64,000 nt of DNA, taken from the NCBI GenBank assembly GCA_022059125.1, contig JAEUWY010000023.1, positions 1 to 64,000 of the forward strand, written 5' to 3'. Below are positions 9,723-21,072 of the stretch, piece by piece (positions within the stretch are counted from its first letter, which is position 1; the number at the start of each line of letters is the position of its first letter). The position numbers were made by a program, and so were the translations under genes. Under the pieces are notes generated by a model. It was not told where the DNA came from, made no database searches, and was given only the letters and a program-made list of their open reading frames with translations. This stretch comes from Corynespora cassiicola (taxonomy: Eukaryota > Ascomycota > Dothideomycetes > Pleosporales > Corynesporascaceae).

Positions 9723-11645
9723 TTGATCGTCATCACTGTGGCTGCTGAAAACTTTGATTTGGTTATTGTGGGTGGTGGGACGGCAGGCTTGGTACTTGCT
9801 AACCGGCTATCATCCAAATCTGCTTACACAATTGCTGTAGTAGAAGCAGGGGGCGATGTGAGCGCTGACCCAAGGGTTTTTATTCCGGGGCTTTTCAGTA
9901 CGGCGGCGGGGTCTGAGATGGACTGGAAGTTTGCAACCACTGCACAGGTCAGTCACCACTCAACACCATACTAGTCATTGAATGGCATCCTCAATTCTAT
10001 CCAATGCTCACAAACCTACCAGGATGGACTTTATGGCCGACGTATCGGCCAGACTCAAGGCAAAGCGTTGGGTGGTTCTAGTGCCATTAATGCTGAGGCT
10101 TTGATTCCTTTCTCCTCGTCCGATTTAGACTCTTGGGAGAGCATCATCGGAAACGAAGGATGGAACTCTAGCCTTGTTTCCTACCTCAACAAAGCATTCT
10201 CTATCGTCATGCCGGATGCAGACACTACCCGCCACCTCAACATCTCCGGGGCTGAGGATCTCGTATCTTCTGGCAAAGGCCCGGTCAACGCATCATTTTT
10301 TGGTGCTCAGCAAGACCCTGTGCCCAAGGCGTAGGTTGATGCCTTTACAAACTTGGGATACTCGTTGACCGCCAGTCCTTTTTCTGGAAACTCTACTGGC
10401 CCGTACAACACACCTTCCACAGTCAATTCTGCTACGAACATACGGGCTTTTTCTGCAAACTCATATTACCTTCCAGTAGCCGCACGGTCCAATCTTCACA
10501 CATTTTTGCATTCTTTCGCCACGCGTATACTCCTCACCGAAGGAGACCATAGGGCGACAGGGGTAGAGTTTGTACAAGATAATTTAACCAAAACTATCAC
10601 CGCAAAAAAGGAAGTGATCCTCTGCGCGGGAACATTCAACTCACCTAAGCTGTTGGAGCTTTCCGGTATTGGTGACCCTGAGGTCCTCAATACCGCTGGT
10701 CTGAAAACTAAGGTTGCAAATCAGTATGTGGACTCAAACCTGCAGGACCATATTATATGCGGCGTGAGTTCCGAGGTTAGGGATGGGATACCCACCAGGG
10801 ATGACCTCATGCGTAACGACCCAGACGCGCTTCAGCAAGCAATGGATCTCTACCAAGAACACCAGGCCGGGCCGTTTGCGACTTCAGGGATCACTTCATT
10901 TAGTTACCTTCCAACAGTTGATTTCGTCAACGACACAGCAGCAAAGAACTCCTTGCTCGAATCACTATCAAACGAGACACCAATTCATCCACTCGTTAGC
11001 GCGCGCGCATTTCTAAGCTCCACTACTTGATTCAGAGTTTCGAAGAAGGAACTGGACAATAACTCGTTTTTTCTGCGCAGTCCGCAGCGGGCGGGGCCGA
11101 TACCACATCTGGCGTTGTTCCCAACCCCCAGCCAGGCAACTTCATTTCTCTCGTTGCGGGACTCTCCCACCCTTTGTCTACGGGTACCGTGCATATCACC
11201 TCTGCCGATGCTTTGACTCCTCCTACTTTGAATCACCGCTATCTATCCAACCCAATTGATCTGGAGCTCCATTCACGCCACGTACGTTACCTCGAGACTA
11301 TCGCTGCCACCCATCCCTTCTCCACTTCGATCCTTAAGCCTGAGGGGAAGCACAACGATCCTAGAAGCATGTTTGCTAGAAGTATGTTTGGAGGCAGTCT
11401 AGATAAGGCTTAATAGTTCGTCAAGCTCGCATCAACCATAAATTGGCACTCTGTTGGAACATGCGCGATGGCGCCGCGGGAAATGGGTGGAGTGGTAGAC
11501 GAGAATCTTAGGGTTTATGAGGTCCAAGGACTTCGCGTGGTAGATGCGAGTATTTTTCCGCTTGTGTCACAGAGCAACACTCAAAGTTCAGTGTATGTAG
11601 TTGCAGAGCGGACGAGCGAGTGGATTTTGGAGGCCTGGAAGTAAG
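9723..11645 (+). pseudogene. GMC-family FAD oxidoreductase pseudogene
   Basis: The protein is readable end to end. FAD-binding motif VIVGGGTAGLVLANRL comes first. A probable 75-base intron follows (9948-10022). Next are QGKALGGSSAINAEAL (GMC signature 1), EVILCAGTFNSPKLLELSGIG (signature 2), and a C-terminal block with WHSVGTCAMAPREMGG carrying the catalytic-type histidine. The gene is broken: no start codon in frame (TAA lies just upstream of 9723), TAG at 10332-10334, a frameshift between about 11000 and 11023 beside a GCGCGCGC run, TAA at 11060-11062, and TAATAG at 11411-11416. The stops are explained by CAG/CAA-to-TAG/TAA changes. GMC enzymes oxidise alcohols or aldehydes, and some act in polyketide pathways; the original substrate cannot be inferred. 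Confidence 0.85.
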
Positions 11646-12342
11646 GTTAGCAACATCCCTAGCGCTGTATTATATAGCCTTGGATTGGTGAGTCATCCTG
11701 TTTATTTAATTCAAAGAGTGTTTTCGTCCCCTATTAATCCAAGGGATATAAACTTTATGAGAATTCCAAATCGTGGTCCATCGCGAAGCAACTGACTGAA
11801 TATTTTTGACCAGCAAATCCAAGATGCAGGAAGGTGGACCGCCGAGGCGCGCCCGAAAACCTAAGATTACAAACATTCTCGCCAACACTACGCATGTAAC
11901 AAGATGCTAATCATGTATATAACTAAGATTTGAATGGTTCTCAGTGTTAAAGTTTACATTCTTTAATTTTTCGATCTCAACTCCTTATGGTTTTGATATC
12001 CGCTCGGACAAACCGTAGCGGACTAAGTCTTTCTGAGCAACATGGCGTATGACAGTTTCTAAAAGGTTGGACGGACGACCACTCGGACCTGCACGAGGGC
12101 AGTGAATCCAGACAAATAACAGCATCCAGTACTGTAGGCTTGGTTAGTCTCCTCGAGATATATGTACAGCATCCACGCACTTTGATTCAATAGCAACACG
12201 AAAGAACATCCAAAGCTACTGTTCAGGGCTTCAAATTAGCGAATAAAAGTAAACGGTACCGCAAAATATACCATATCCAGTAAGTAATTTGTTTACTATG
12301 TTCATTTTGAAGATGAGTAAACTTGGTAGGAGTCCTGAAATA
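11646..12342. other. Intergenic, no gene seen
   Basis: AT-rich spacer between the GMC pseudogene and the SnoaL-like gene; only short frames without support. In-frame ATG alternatives for the next gene lie at 12298 and 12313. Confidence 0.4.
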
Positions 12343-12774
12343 ATGCCGCCAACCCGGGCTCAACTTCTCAGTACGGCCAAGTCTTTCGTAGACAGCTTCA
12401 ACAAGTGGACGATTCCCGATATCCTCAGCATCCGAATTCCTTCCTGCATCCACCGTATCTACCCTGCTTCGGAGTTACGCCCAACACGCAATAATGCTGA
12501 GTTCGCAAAATTTGTAGAAGGCCTTATGCAGGTGTTCAAGGAATTCCGCTTTACTGTCATCAACGAAGATGATACCCTTGTCGACACGGAAGCTCGGAAA
12601 GTCTTTCTTCGTCTGCGTGGCTACTCTGATACTGAGATAGGCCCATTTGATAGCGAGGTTCTGTTTGTATTGAAGATAACCGAGGACGGTGAAAAAGTTG
12701 AAGATGTTATGGAGTTTGTGGTCACAGAAACTGGGTTGTCATTTATGAGAAAACGTCAGGCTCTAGCTGGATAG
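12343..12774 (+). CDS. SnoaL/NTF2-like small protein
   Basis: The frame has 143 residues starting at MPPTRAQLLSTAKSF. Upstream in-frame ATGs at 12298 and 12313 would add up to 15 residues but fit the family less well. The layout is that of a single NTF2-like/SnoaL cone: N-terminal helix STAKSFVDSFNKW, ILSIR-type strand, central helix NAEFAKFVEGLMQVFKEF, then strands ending DVMEFVVTETGLSFMRK. Family members act as polyketide or meroterpenoid cyclases, isomerases or dehydratases, and many are uncharacterised. No introns are needed and the frame is intact. The gene lies between the GMC relic and an O-methyltransferase, suggesting shared membership in a former metabolite cluster. Confidence 0.7.
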   Translation: MPPTRAQLLSTAKSFVDSFNKWTIPDILSIRIPSCIHRIYPASELRPTRNNAEFAKFVEGLMQVFKEFRFTVINEDDTLVDTEARKVFLRLRGYSDTEIGPFDSEVLFVLKITEDGEKVEDVMEFVVTETGLSFMRKRQALAG

Positions 12775-13026
12775 GATTGCGAACGCTAATCTTACTTCAT
12801 ATCATCCTTGTACTATTTCTTTCAGACTAGAAAACAGTGTACTAGTTGCACGCATCTGATGACATAGGAGGTTGAGAAAATAGCAGCCGAGCGATCAGGT
12901 TCATTTTTGCCCTGGCAGAGTACGAGGGAGGGGAGGTGTTGGACCATAGTCTGGGCCTCACTCTTGGTCGATGATATACAGAATGATGCCCCGCTACTTC
13001 GAGATAAACGACTAACATGTAACCTG

Positions 13027-14377
13027 TTAAACGAGAACCGCCTCGATCAGACTTTGGGATTCAGGCTCCGCAGTCCAAATTCGGGCTACCTGCAGCCCTG
13101 CAGCTGTAAGTAACTCAATCCATTGCTTCTCGGTTCTTTCTATTGCCCCTCCTAGAGCCATGACCATGATGTCTGATCTTGTCGAAAAAGCACACGGGTC
13201 GTGATCGGTGATGGCGAATTCATTTACCAAAACTTTGGAGTATCCAGGCTTCATTGCATCCACAATGTTTCGCAGGATGGCCAAGCATTTCATATCATTC
13301 CAGTCGTGCAAGACATTGCGGAGGTAATACGCACGTGCGCCTAGCTTTGATGTTAGTAATGATTTGTCAACTTTTTGGAATAAACTACCTTTGATGGGTT
13401 GTGTTTCGAAGAAATCATACGCCATAGCCTCCATTTTATCACTGGGTACAACTTTCTCGATACTTGTAGGTAGATCCTGGAGCACCATACGCCCGGGCAA
13501 TGATGGAAACTGTGCGTTCAATTCAAGTAGTTCCTGCCCCATATTACCACCAATATCAACGATCAATACCCCGTCCTGATCGCTTTTGTCATACCCCTCA
13601 ACTATCTGTTGCTGAAAGGGATAAAATTCGAGCCAAGGCGTATGGCCCTCTCGCTGCGACGTCATCCACCGTTGAAAACTTGTCAGCACCTCGGGATGTT
13701 TTGCCACCCACTCGAATAAATTATCGGGTCCAAAGGAAAGGTTGAATGGAAGGTGGGAAAGATCGTTCGGGACTTTGTATCCCGTTGTCGCAAGGAATTT
13801 TGGAAGAGGGTGCATCCCTGGGATGACTAGATCATTGCTTGCGTGGCCATGTCAGTATCTTGTGCATAGGCGTTAGGTATGTACTTACAACAACCTGGCA
13901 CCAGAATCGCCTTTGGTCGATGCAAAGGCTCTCGCAATTTTAGTCGCTCCATAAAGCCCTTCGTCTGTTACTGAAAGAGCATGTATGGAAGCAAGTCCTC
14001 TCATGATTCGCTCGAGTAGTGCCCGCTCAGCTCCAGTGTGATCTACCAAGCTCTGTAGTGACAAAGGCGCATTGTTTGCCACAAGTATTCTGAAGATTCC
14101 GAGGTCAACCCCAATCTTTAGGAGAAGATTATCCGCAGTCTAGATCAGTGAATAGTCAGCCAGACATGGTTGTGTTGGAAGTTGAAAATGGCGAGCTGAC
14201 CCCGAAGAGGAAGTCCTCCACCAGTTGTCCTGTGGTTTGTAAAGCAATGCAAAGCTGTTGCGATGTCTTGAGTAATTCTCTGCGTGCTTTATTACTGTGG
14301 AAAGTGCCGTCAGGACCTATGGAACTTTTTGACAATCTTCCAATCTCCCCGATAAGGAATGGAAGGCTTGGATCCAT
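13027..14377 (-). CDS. SAM-dependent O-methyltransferase (AflP-like family 2)
   Basis: Three exons (14377-14201, 14139-13889, 13837-13027) give 412 residues, the usual length for fungal secondary-metabolite O-methyltransferases. Introns of 61 and 51 bases have GTCAGC and GTAAGT donors, CTGAC branch sites and AG acceptors, and the phases close exactly. The N-terminal half has the dimerisation/winged-helix region (APLSLQSLVDHTGAERALLERIMRGLASIHALSV split over a helix-turn-helix). The SAM site VDIGGNMGQELLEL is near residue 234. LRNVLHDWND near residue 318 supplies the catalytic-base histidine. The family methylates phenolic hydroxyls of aromatic polyketides; the substrate here is unknown. Start MDPSLPFLIGE was chosen because it begins the family-like helix IGEIGRLSKS. 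All key motifs are intact, unlike the nearby GMC gene. Confidence 0.85.
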
Positions 14378-17300
14378 GGCAAAATGGACTAATCGTTCGC
14401 TACGAAAAAATTTGGAGTATTTTCCGGACGGTGAGTAATTGAGAAAGCGATGAGCAGCGAGGAATTTCTGGAAAAATGTCTCTCTTTGATCTGAATTGAC
14501 TAGAGCTGAAGTTGAAGGATTTATACACAATCAAAAACCATAAGAGGCATTGATGAGATACTTCATACGAGGGTAGGATTGGAGGCGACGAATTAGAACA
14601 GAGTCGAACGGCTGGGCAATCTTATGGGCTTGGACCAGAGTTGAAGAATCACGAATTTTGATTGGCAAGGGCATGTCGCACCTTTTGAATCCAATCAATA
14701 AAGATGAATGGTATGACATTGACGACTGGGTTTCCTCAATCAGAAGTTTGGCGCATTTTGCACTTTATCTTCTGGTGGGAGATTCGTTCTGAAGGATCTT
14801 GAGGTGATGACCACTTGCAGGATCCAGCTACTTGAAAGGGTGGAAGGCTCGTTTCCTGCGGCATCTTTTAAGCCCATGGTTTTTATTAACTGTAGCCCGA
14901 TGAGCATTTGGATGCAGAACTGCCCATGATCCAGAGCCCAGATCGTATTAGTAGTGGTCTGGAACATGCACAAGAGTCTTCCAGGTAAACAGAGATGCGT
15001 TTGTCAAGCCCCCTGATTTAGTTCGTCCAAAACCGCCCCATGGGTCTCACACACTTGAACCTTTAATTATGATACAACTTTTCACTGACAAAGTCACATA
15101 TCGATGTTTTTAGTAAGGTGATAGCCGACGAACTGACTGATTAGAAACTTTTTTTTTTTTGAAATTCAATAAAGAGCCTAGTATAGGTTGCATGCATGGG
15201 GAAATCATTTTTCAACAATTAACTTCCCCATTCAATTTAAATTAGTAGATGCCGTGAACCAGCTCTGTACATCTGAATATTTACATCATCTCACATAAGC
15301 CTCCAGTCTAACAGATGTACGAGTAATCGAGGGATTCTGTATCCCTCTGACGATTTACCGCTAGGCATGATTTCTCCTCCGTACTTAGGATTTCTGGCTG
15401 CGACATTTGCCAAGAGCGATGACAAATATTCTACTGTCGGTGTGGCATTCTCTGACTCCACAAAACCACAATACCTGATGGGTGCTGCGGTATAGACTAT
15501 ACCGCCAAGTTGATATGATTACGAGGAGTGGGCATGTTGGAGGCGTAGACTGGGTAGACAAAAGATCGCCTGGATACTGGCAAGCCAGATGGAAAGGATA
15601 GCTGCGCCATGGGAATCCAGAGGAGGCGTCGAGACACGAGTCTTTTAGATCACAGGCCTCTTACCCGGAACTCAGGCGTATACTTGCGAAGATTTAGTGA
15701 TGGGGCCAACATGAATCTGACCGAATTTCCGCTCGATATGGTCTGCACATGGCCATAGCAAAGAACATGACGTCGGAGCCCATCTGTGGCGAAGAGATGG
15801 ACGCCGAAGATAATCGAGAAGAGGCCGAGAAAACGTCCGACAGAGGATCTGGGGCCGCAAACGAATACGAGGGTGTGCTTCGCACTGGCCTCGAATGCCA
15901 TCTGAGACATGGCTGCAAAATGGTAGTCGTCATGGCAATGGCGCAGCACCGTGCCTGGCTGGGCAATTGGCATATCTGGATTGTGCATTGATACTTGCAC
16001 GACATAAAATTTCGGCGCATACCCAAGGCGCAGGAGAAGAGAGAGAAATTAAAGACAGGCAAAAGCAAGGGACCATGGTAATAGCTGTTGGAGTGCCCAT
16101 ATGACGATCATGGTGATGGGGGGTGACGGTTTGGGATGTCTACCCGAGCAATGTCACGTGCGCGATGATCCAGCACGACCGAAAATGGGGGGAGGAAGGG
16201 GAAGGGTGGGATAGGCAGGAGAATGCATCGCACACGTGGGTGGGACGCATCTGCGCGACCAGCAGACGGCACAGGCGTGGCAGGGAGGGCGTTTCGAATC
16301 GGCGGCTGAGATATTTTCGGAGGGGGGCAGATCATGAAGTCGGAGCCTGAGCAACCCTGAGGGCACCGTGCAGCATGCATGTACGTTGCAGAACAGTCAA
16401 TGGAAGGCAGACCGCCACTCACGGGACTCCCTCTTTGCAACAGAATTGTGCTGGTGCCTCAGGGACATTGGCAGTCGATAAAATTGCGGACCCATTACTC
16501 CATCCTGAGTGTCGGCCCCGTCGATGGCCGGGCAGTCTCGAAACTCAATCCCCTCGCCTCGCCGTAGACTCCGATATCCTCCTCCCAACTCAGGCTCTAC
16601 ATCCGGGCAGGTAGATGAAACTCTCATCACAGGCACCGCACCGCACTGCAGCGTGACAGCTCCCCCCCCTCTCCTCGAACAGCGCCATTCCTTGTAGCTC
16701 ATCCGGTTCTCCCCCATCCTCGCAGCCCTCGGCTTGGCGCATCCATTGGCCTCAGAGACCCCCCTCGTCCCCAGCCATGCTGACAGCCGTGACAACAAAG
16801 CCAAACTAGCCCGTTTCCCACGTAGCAATGGAATGGGGCAGCCTCCCCACTGCGAACCGGGGCATCTCTGTCGTTCCAATACTCGGACTCCCCACTCGCA
16901 CTAGCCCGTCTTGCCGTGTCCGCGAACAGAACAAATGGGCCCATTCCTACCGTGCGATTCTTGGACTGTAAGGGCCCGCCCGCGCCCGCTGGACAATTGG
17001 TACCGCACGGCCCGTTGATAGTATGGCTGGCTGGGTAGTCTATGTATCGCTCTCTTGTAACCGTGGTCTGTGGTAACCAGCGGTGTGCGCGCCGCACCGA
17101 GCCCTGCATATGGCCTCTGAAACGTCAATTCCAGCTCTCCTTTCGTCCCTCGTCCTCATCCTCCTCCTTCTGCTTCCCGGCACGCAGTTTGCCGCGTCAA
17201 ACCTCAGGGTAGTGGGAAAGGGCAAGGGCTGCGGGTCTCTGGCTGCTGTGCCGCACCTGTAGGCGGATTGGGGTCAAGGGGGGGGTTGCAAAACAAGCGC

Positions 17301-20300
17301 GCAAGCGGCTGGCGCAGGCGCTTTCGTGCATTTTAATCTCCGCGTCTCGTGTTCCTTTTCTTCTGCTGTTGCTGGGCTTTCTTGCTTGCTTCTGTGGGAG
17401 CATGGGATGAGGGGGCGCTAGGCTGGATTGTCGAGGGCGTTGCGCAACAAGGGCGACTAGTGGGCTGGCGTCAGTGGGGACGGCACTGGGACCGACCATC
17501 TCTCTTGATCAGTTGATCGTCGCGAGGCGACGGGACATGGCCTGGCGATGGACTGGGCGGCGGTCGCGTGGCCAGCGTCTTGTCCTTTGCACACCACCTA
17601 CCGTGATGCGTGTGAAGCCAATATCGATAGCCCCGTCGCAATCACAGTACATTGGCCTAGGTACATGGCCTACCTGCCCTCGACAGCCGGGTCTGTAGGT
17701 AGGTACCTGGGGACCGTGGGCCTCTAGCGTGTACCAGAACCATAACACACGCTGTATACCCATCCATTGCGTTAGCCCACGCTCTCCTCTGCTGTCCTCC
17801 CTTCACCCGCCCAATGACGCCCTGCGCCCGCCCCCGAACCCCTCAGCTCTTCTTCTACTGCAGCAGCCGAGGGATCGCGCTAGCGGCGGCGCTAAGTCGC
17901 TTGATTGGCCGGGAACATTTGTAGCACCAGCACGTGATGGGCTGCCCTTCGATTGGGATTGGAATCCGCATCGAAGGGAGCCAGTAGGCAAAGGAATGCA
18001 GACGAGACGAGACGAGGCGAGACGGAGACAGGGCGCGGGTGCGATGGCAGATGGATGGGAGGCGGCACATTGCGCCCTGGGTCCGTGGGTGTGGATGTGG
18101 CCATGCCATCCATCCTGCCACACCACTTACTCATTCACCCCCTCTGCCCTAGGTACCGGTCCTACGTCCCTCCACCTGACAGCCTTCCACACCACCACCC
18201 ACCCTCGACACACATCCACGCGCACCCCCCTCCCCATCCATCCCAAACGCCCTCTGCCCCCCGGCGCTTAACACCCCCCACCATAGGCTGCCCCCAACCC
18301 CGGCCCCTTCGCCCTCGACCTACCCCCTGCTCCCGCCATCTGATTGGCCACGCCAAGGGCGGGAGAGGGGCGAGGTTACAGAGCCTTGGGTGCGGTGCTC
18401 CCTTCGCGCTGGGCCTTTGCTTGCTTGCGGGCTTGCCTGCCTGCCTGCCGTCGCTCTCTTGCGCGCTGCTGAGCTGCTGCGTGCTCACCGGTGCGGGAGG
18501 GTCCTGCTTACGTTGGCCCGTCCGTGGCGGAAGGCCTAAAGGCGCCGTCCTTTGGGCGCGAAGCCCTGGATGGCGAATGATTGGGTAGACATGAATATGG
18601 AATATGGGCGGGGGCGCGGAGGGGAGGGAGCCGTCGTGGGCGCGCTGGCGGTGGTGCTGGGAGCCCGTCTTCTTGCCGTGGTAGGTTTTGGCCGTGATGA
18701 AGTGTGTATGGCGCGCGGGCGAGTGAGCATCCTCGCGCTCTCTGTTCCATCACCGCAAGCGGAGGGCGGTTCCACTCTCCGCAGCCGCATCCCTCGCCAT
18801 CGGGCTCGGAGTTGCCTTGCTGATGCGTGCTTACTTGTCCTTCTCAGGCCTCAATGGTGGCTTCGCGCCAGCCTGCCAGCCTGCCCAGCGCGTTTCGAGT
18901 GTGCTTTGGATCAGCGCCGGCCATCTCTGGTCCCGGGACGGGAGGCTGTGGCCAGGAATGGGGGGATGGGCGTCGGAGGCGTACGTGCGCAGTATGGGAG
19001 AGAAGAAAAAGCAAGTGGGAGGGGAAGCGCACCTGTGGACGCCCTCAGATCAGGCAAGGCGGCTTATCGATTGATAGAAAATTTTTCCTTTGTTTTTCTT
19101 CTGTTGCGCGCCAGTTACATAGGTCAGGTAGACAAAGTAGGCAGAACGAGGTAAAGGTTGGTTTTGACGAATTGATTGATTCATTGATCGATCGAAGATG
19201 GTAGAAGACAGATCTGTCCAATCCCCTTGCCTCCTCGCATCAAGCTACTCTGCCGGGAAGCATGTGCCAACACATTCGCACTTTTTCCGCTCGTGGCGGG
19301 CGGGGTGGACTCGAAAACGTGTTTGTTGATTTTTTTCGTACCAACCACCGTGTGCCTTTTGCCGCCAGCATGCAACCCTTGAGAGGCTGCATACTGCAAT
19401 GTCCCAGCAAGCGGCCTGGCCTGGCCTGGCAGGCAAAGCCCGTGATAGGAACAACAAACCTCCCGTTCATCCTTGGACCTCTTCCTCCTCCAGGTAGAGA
19501 CAAAGTGCAAAAAAAAAAATAAGAATCAGGAAAAGCATGTCCTTGTTTCCCAAAACGCAACAACACCGCGTGTCCTCCCTTGGACACAACACCTATTCCG
19601 TTCCCGAATCCATATTTCGCCCTCGAGCGCCGGCGCAAACCAAAACAATGTTGGTATTCGCATAGAACGATGATGATGACAATGATGATGATGATGATGA
19701 TGATGTTGATGTGACCCAAATACGGAACAAACCCCCAGTTGTCCCCCCCTTTGGATAAAGCTGAGATTTTTCCGCACCAAATAAAATATAAAAATATAAT
19801 GTGGTGGTATACGATTTCGTGAGCGAACATGAAGTCGTTCCTCTAGTAATAAAGCGGGACGGTGTGGAACATAAGAAAAAAGGATGCGCGGACGCTGTCA
19901 GTCATGTCATGTCGGGGTCAGTAAAAAACCAAGGGACACCTAGTTGCTGCAATGCGTGACGTGGATGAATCGAAAAAAAGAATGTATGTAGTTGAAGTGA
20001 ACGACGCGATCGAGTCATTGGGGAGCGAACCAGCAATTAGGGTCGAGTCGGGGGAGCACTGGCAGTGACTGTCGATCAAGACTCGCAGTGACGGCACATG
20101 TAGTGCTGGATGTGATGTTGTGCGTCGAGGCTGCAGGAAGGGAACGGCCAGCGCCCGAGATAGGCGGCAGTGGGGAAAAAAAGTCGAATCAGATGTCGAC
20201 GTGGTCGTCCGGTGGTGGCACTGGACTCAGTAACAGGTGGGGCTGGGTAACCGCCCAAGCTCGAGGCTCTGCACCAGAGGAAGAGGGCGCGTCGCGCGCC

Positions 20301-20307
20301 CGCTTGT
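14378..20307. other. About 5.9 kb without a convincing gene; low-GC then GC-rich
   Basis: Bases 14378-15700 remain AT-leaning with worn coding-like scraps on the minus strand (for example 14740-14973 and about 15300-15500, the latter reading YLSSLLANVAARNPKYGG). I cannot assign them. From about 16 kb the sequence turns GC-rich, with many overlapping spurious frames on both strands rich in Arg, Pro, Ser and Gly, as expected from composition alone. I found no domain, signal peptide or consistent splice pattern. Local features are GGTACC-centred motifs (17655-17710 and 18148-18159) and a GAT microsatellite (19668-19712). A non-coding transcript or a very long UTR is possible but not shown. Confidence 0.4.
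19668..19712. repeat. (GAT)n microsatellite
   Basis: An interrupted run of about 12 GAT/ATG triplets with two GAC/TTG interruptions. It lies in non-coding sequence; on the minus strand it would read as a histidine run inside a spurious frame. Confidence 0.8.
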
Positions 20308-21072
20308 TTACTCGATTTTCCTCCTCTTGCCGCGTGGTGCGGGGTCAATCTGCGGGAAGCTGGGCGCCTTTTGGTCGACGGGCGTGCTGCTGTAGGTCAC
20401 TGTCCGGGTAACGACCTCGCGGACGCTCACGCGCCTCGTCCGGCCAGTCTTCTTTTCCACATCCCACGTCTTTGGCGAGACTGCCGAGTAGGGGGACTTG
20501 GTCGAGTGCGCGCTGCTTTGCGCACTGCTGGGCGACTGCACTGTTGACGACGAGTAAGGTGACTGGGGGATGTAGAGGCGGGGGGTGCGCGCCGACGCTG
20601 CGCGCGTAAAGGGCGATGGCGGCGGAATGGTGACCGTCTGCACCTTGGTGGGGGGCGCTGACTTGGGCGGATCCTGCTTGGGGTGGTCGCAGTTGCAGCA
20701 GCTGCTGGCCCTTGACGAGGCGGGAGACGACGGGGTAGCCTTGTCCGTCGGCGCCGATGTTGACGTGAAGGTCCCGCTGGATGCTGATGATGTCACAGAG
20801 GTCATTGAGGTAGGGCGGTTGCCCTCGAAGACAAACTTGGTGCCGGTCCCGGTGGGCATGGGGCTCATGAGGACGGGCGACAGCGTCTTGAGGAAGTCCA
20901 GGTAGGCGGTCGGTGGGGTGATGGGCGTCTTGAGGCTGTCCTCGCGCTTGATGGTGGTGAAGGTGGGCGTAGAGGCCGAGTGGACCATGGGCGACCTGAG
21001 CTCGGAGGGATAGGTGGCAGACAGCGGCGTCTTGAGGGCCGACAAGGTCGGCTTGGAGTCAGTCGCGGCCAT
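20308..21072 (-). CDS. Hypothetical disordered protein with C-terminal basic cluster
   Basis: A single-exon frame of 254 residues from ATG at 21072 (MAATDSKPTLSALKTPLSATYP). Much of it is low-complexity Ser/Thr/Pro. Distinct islands are LKTPITPPTAYLDFLKTLSPVLMSP (residues about 49-72), a CCNCDHPK cysteine patch (about 124-131), a KTGRTRRVSVREVVTRTVTYSSTPVD segment near residue 210, and the terminal PRGKRRKIE, which looks like a nuclear localisation signal. Repeated SP/TP sites suggest proline-directed phosphorylation. The islands and the avoidance of stops support a real gene; I do not recognise the family. It could be a nuclear regulator, but this is only inference from composition. Confidence 0.6.
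   Translation of the reverse strand: MAATDSKPTLSALKTPLSATYPSELRSPMVHSASTPTFTTIKREDSLKTPITPPTAYLDFLKTLSPVLMSPMPTGTGTKFVFEGNRPTSMTSVTSSASSGTFTSTSAPTDKATPSSPASSRASSCCNCDHPKQDPPKSAPPTKVQTVTIPPPSPFTRAASARTPRLYIPQSPYSSSTVQSPSSAQSSAHSTKSPYSAVSPKTWDVEKKTGRTRRVSVREVVTRTVTYSSTPVDQKAPSFPQIDPAPRGKRRKIE

Noticed and set aside
16108..19830. Many frames of 60-211 codons on both strands in the GC-rich spacer
   Set aside because: They overlap one another in several frames, are dominated by Arg/Pro/Ser/Gly, and show no motif or splice pattern; this is expected from high GC with few stops.
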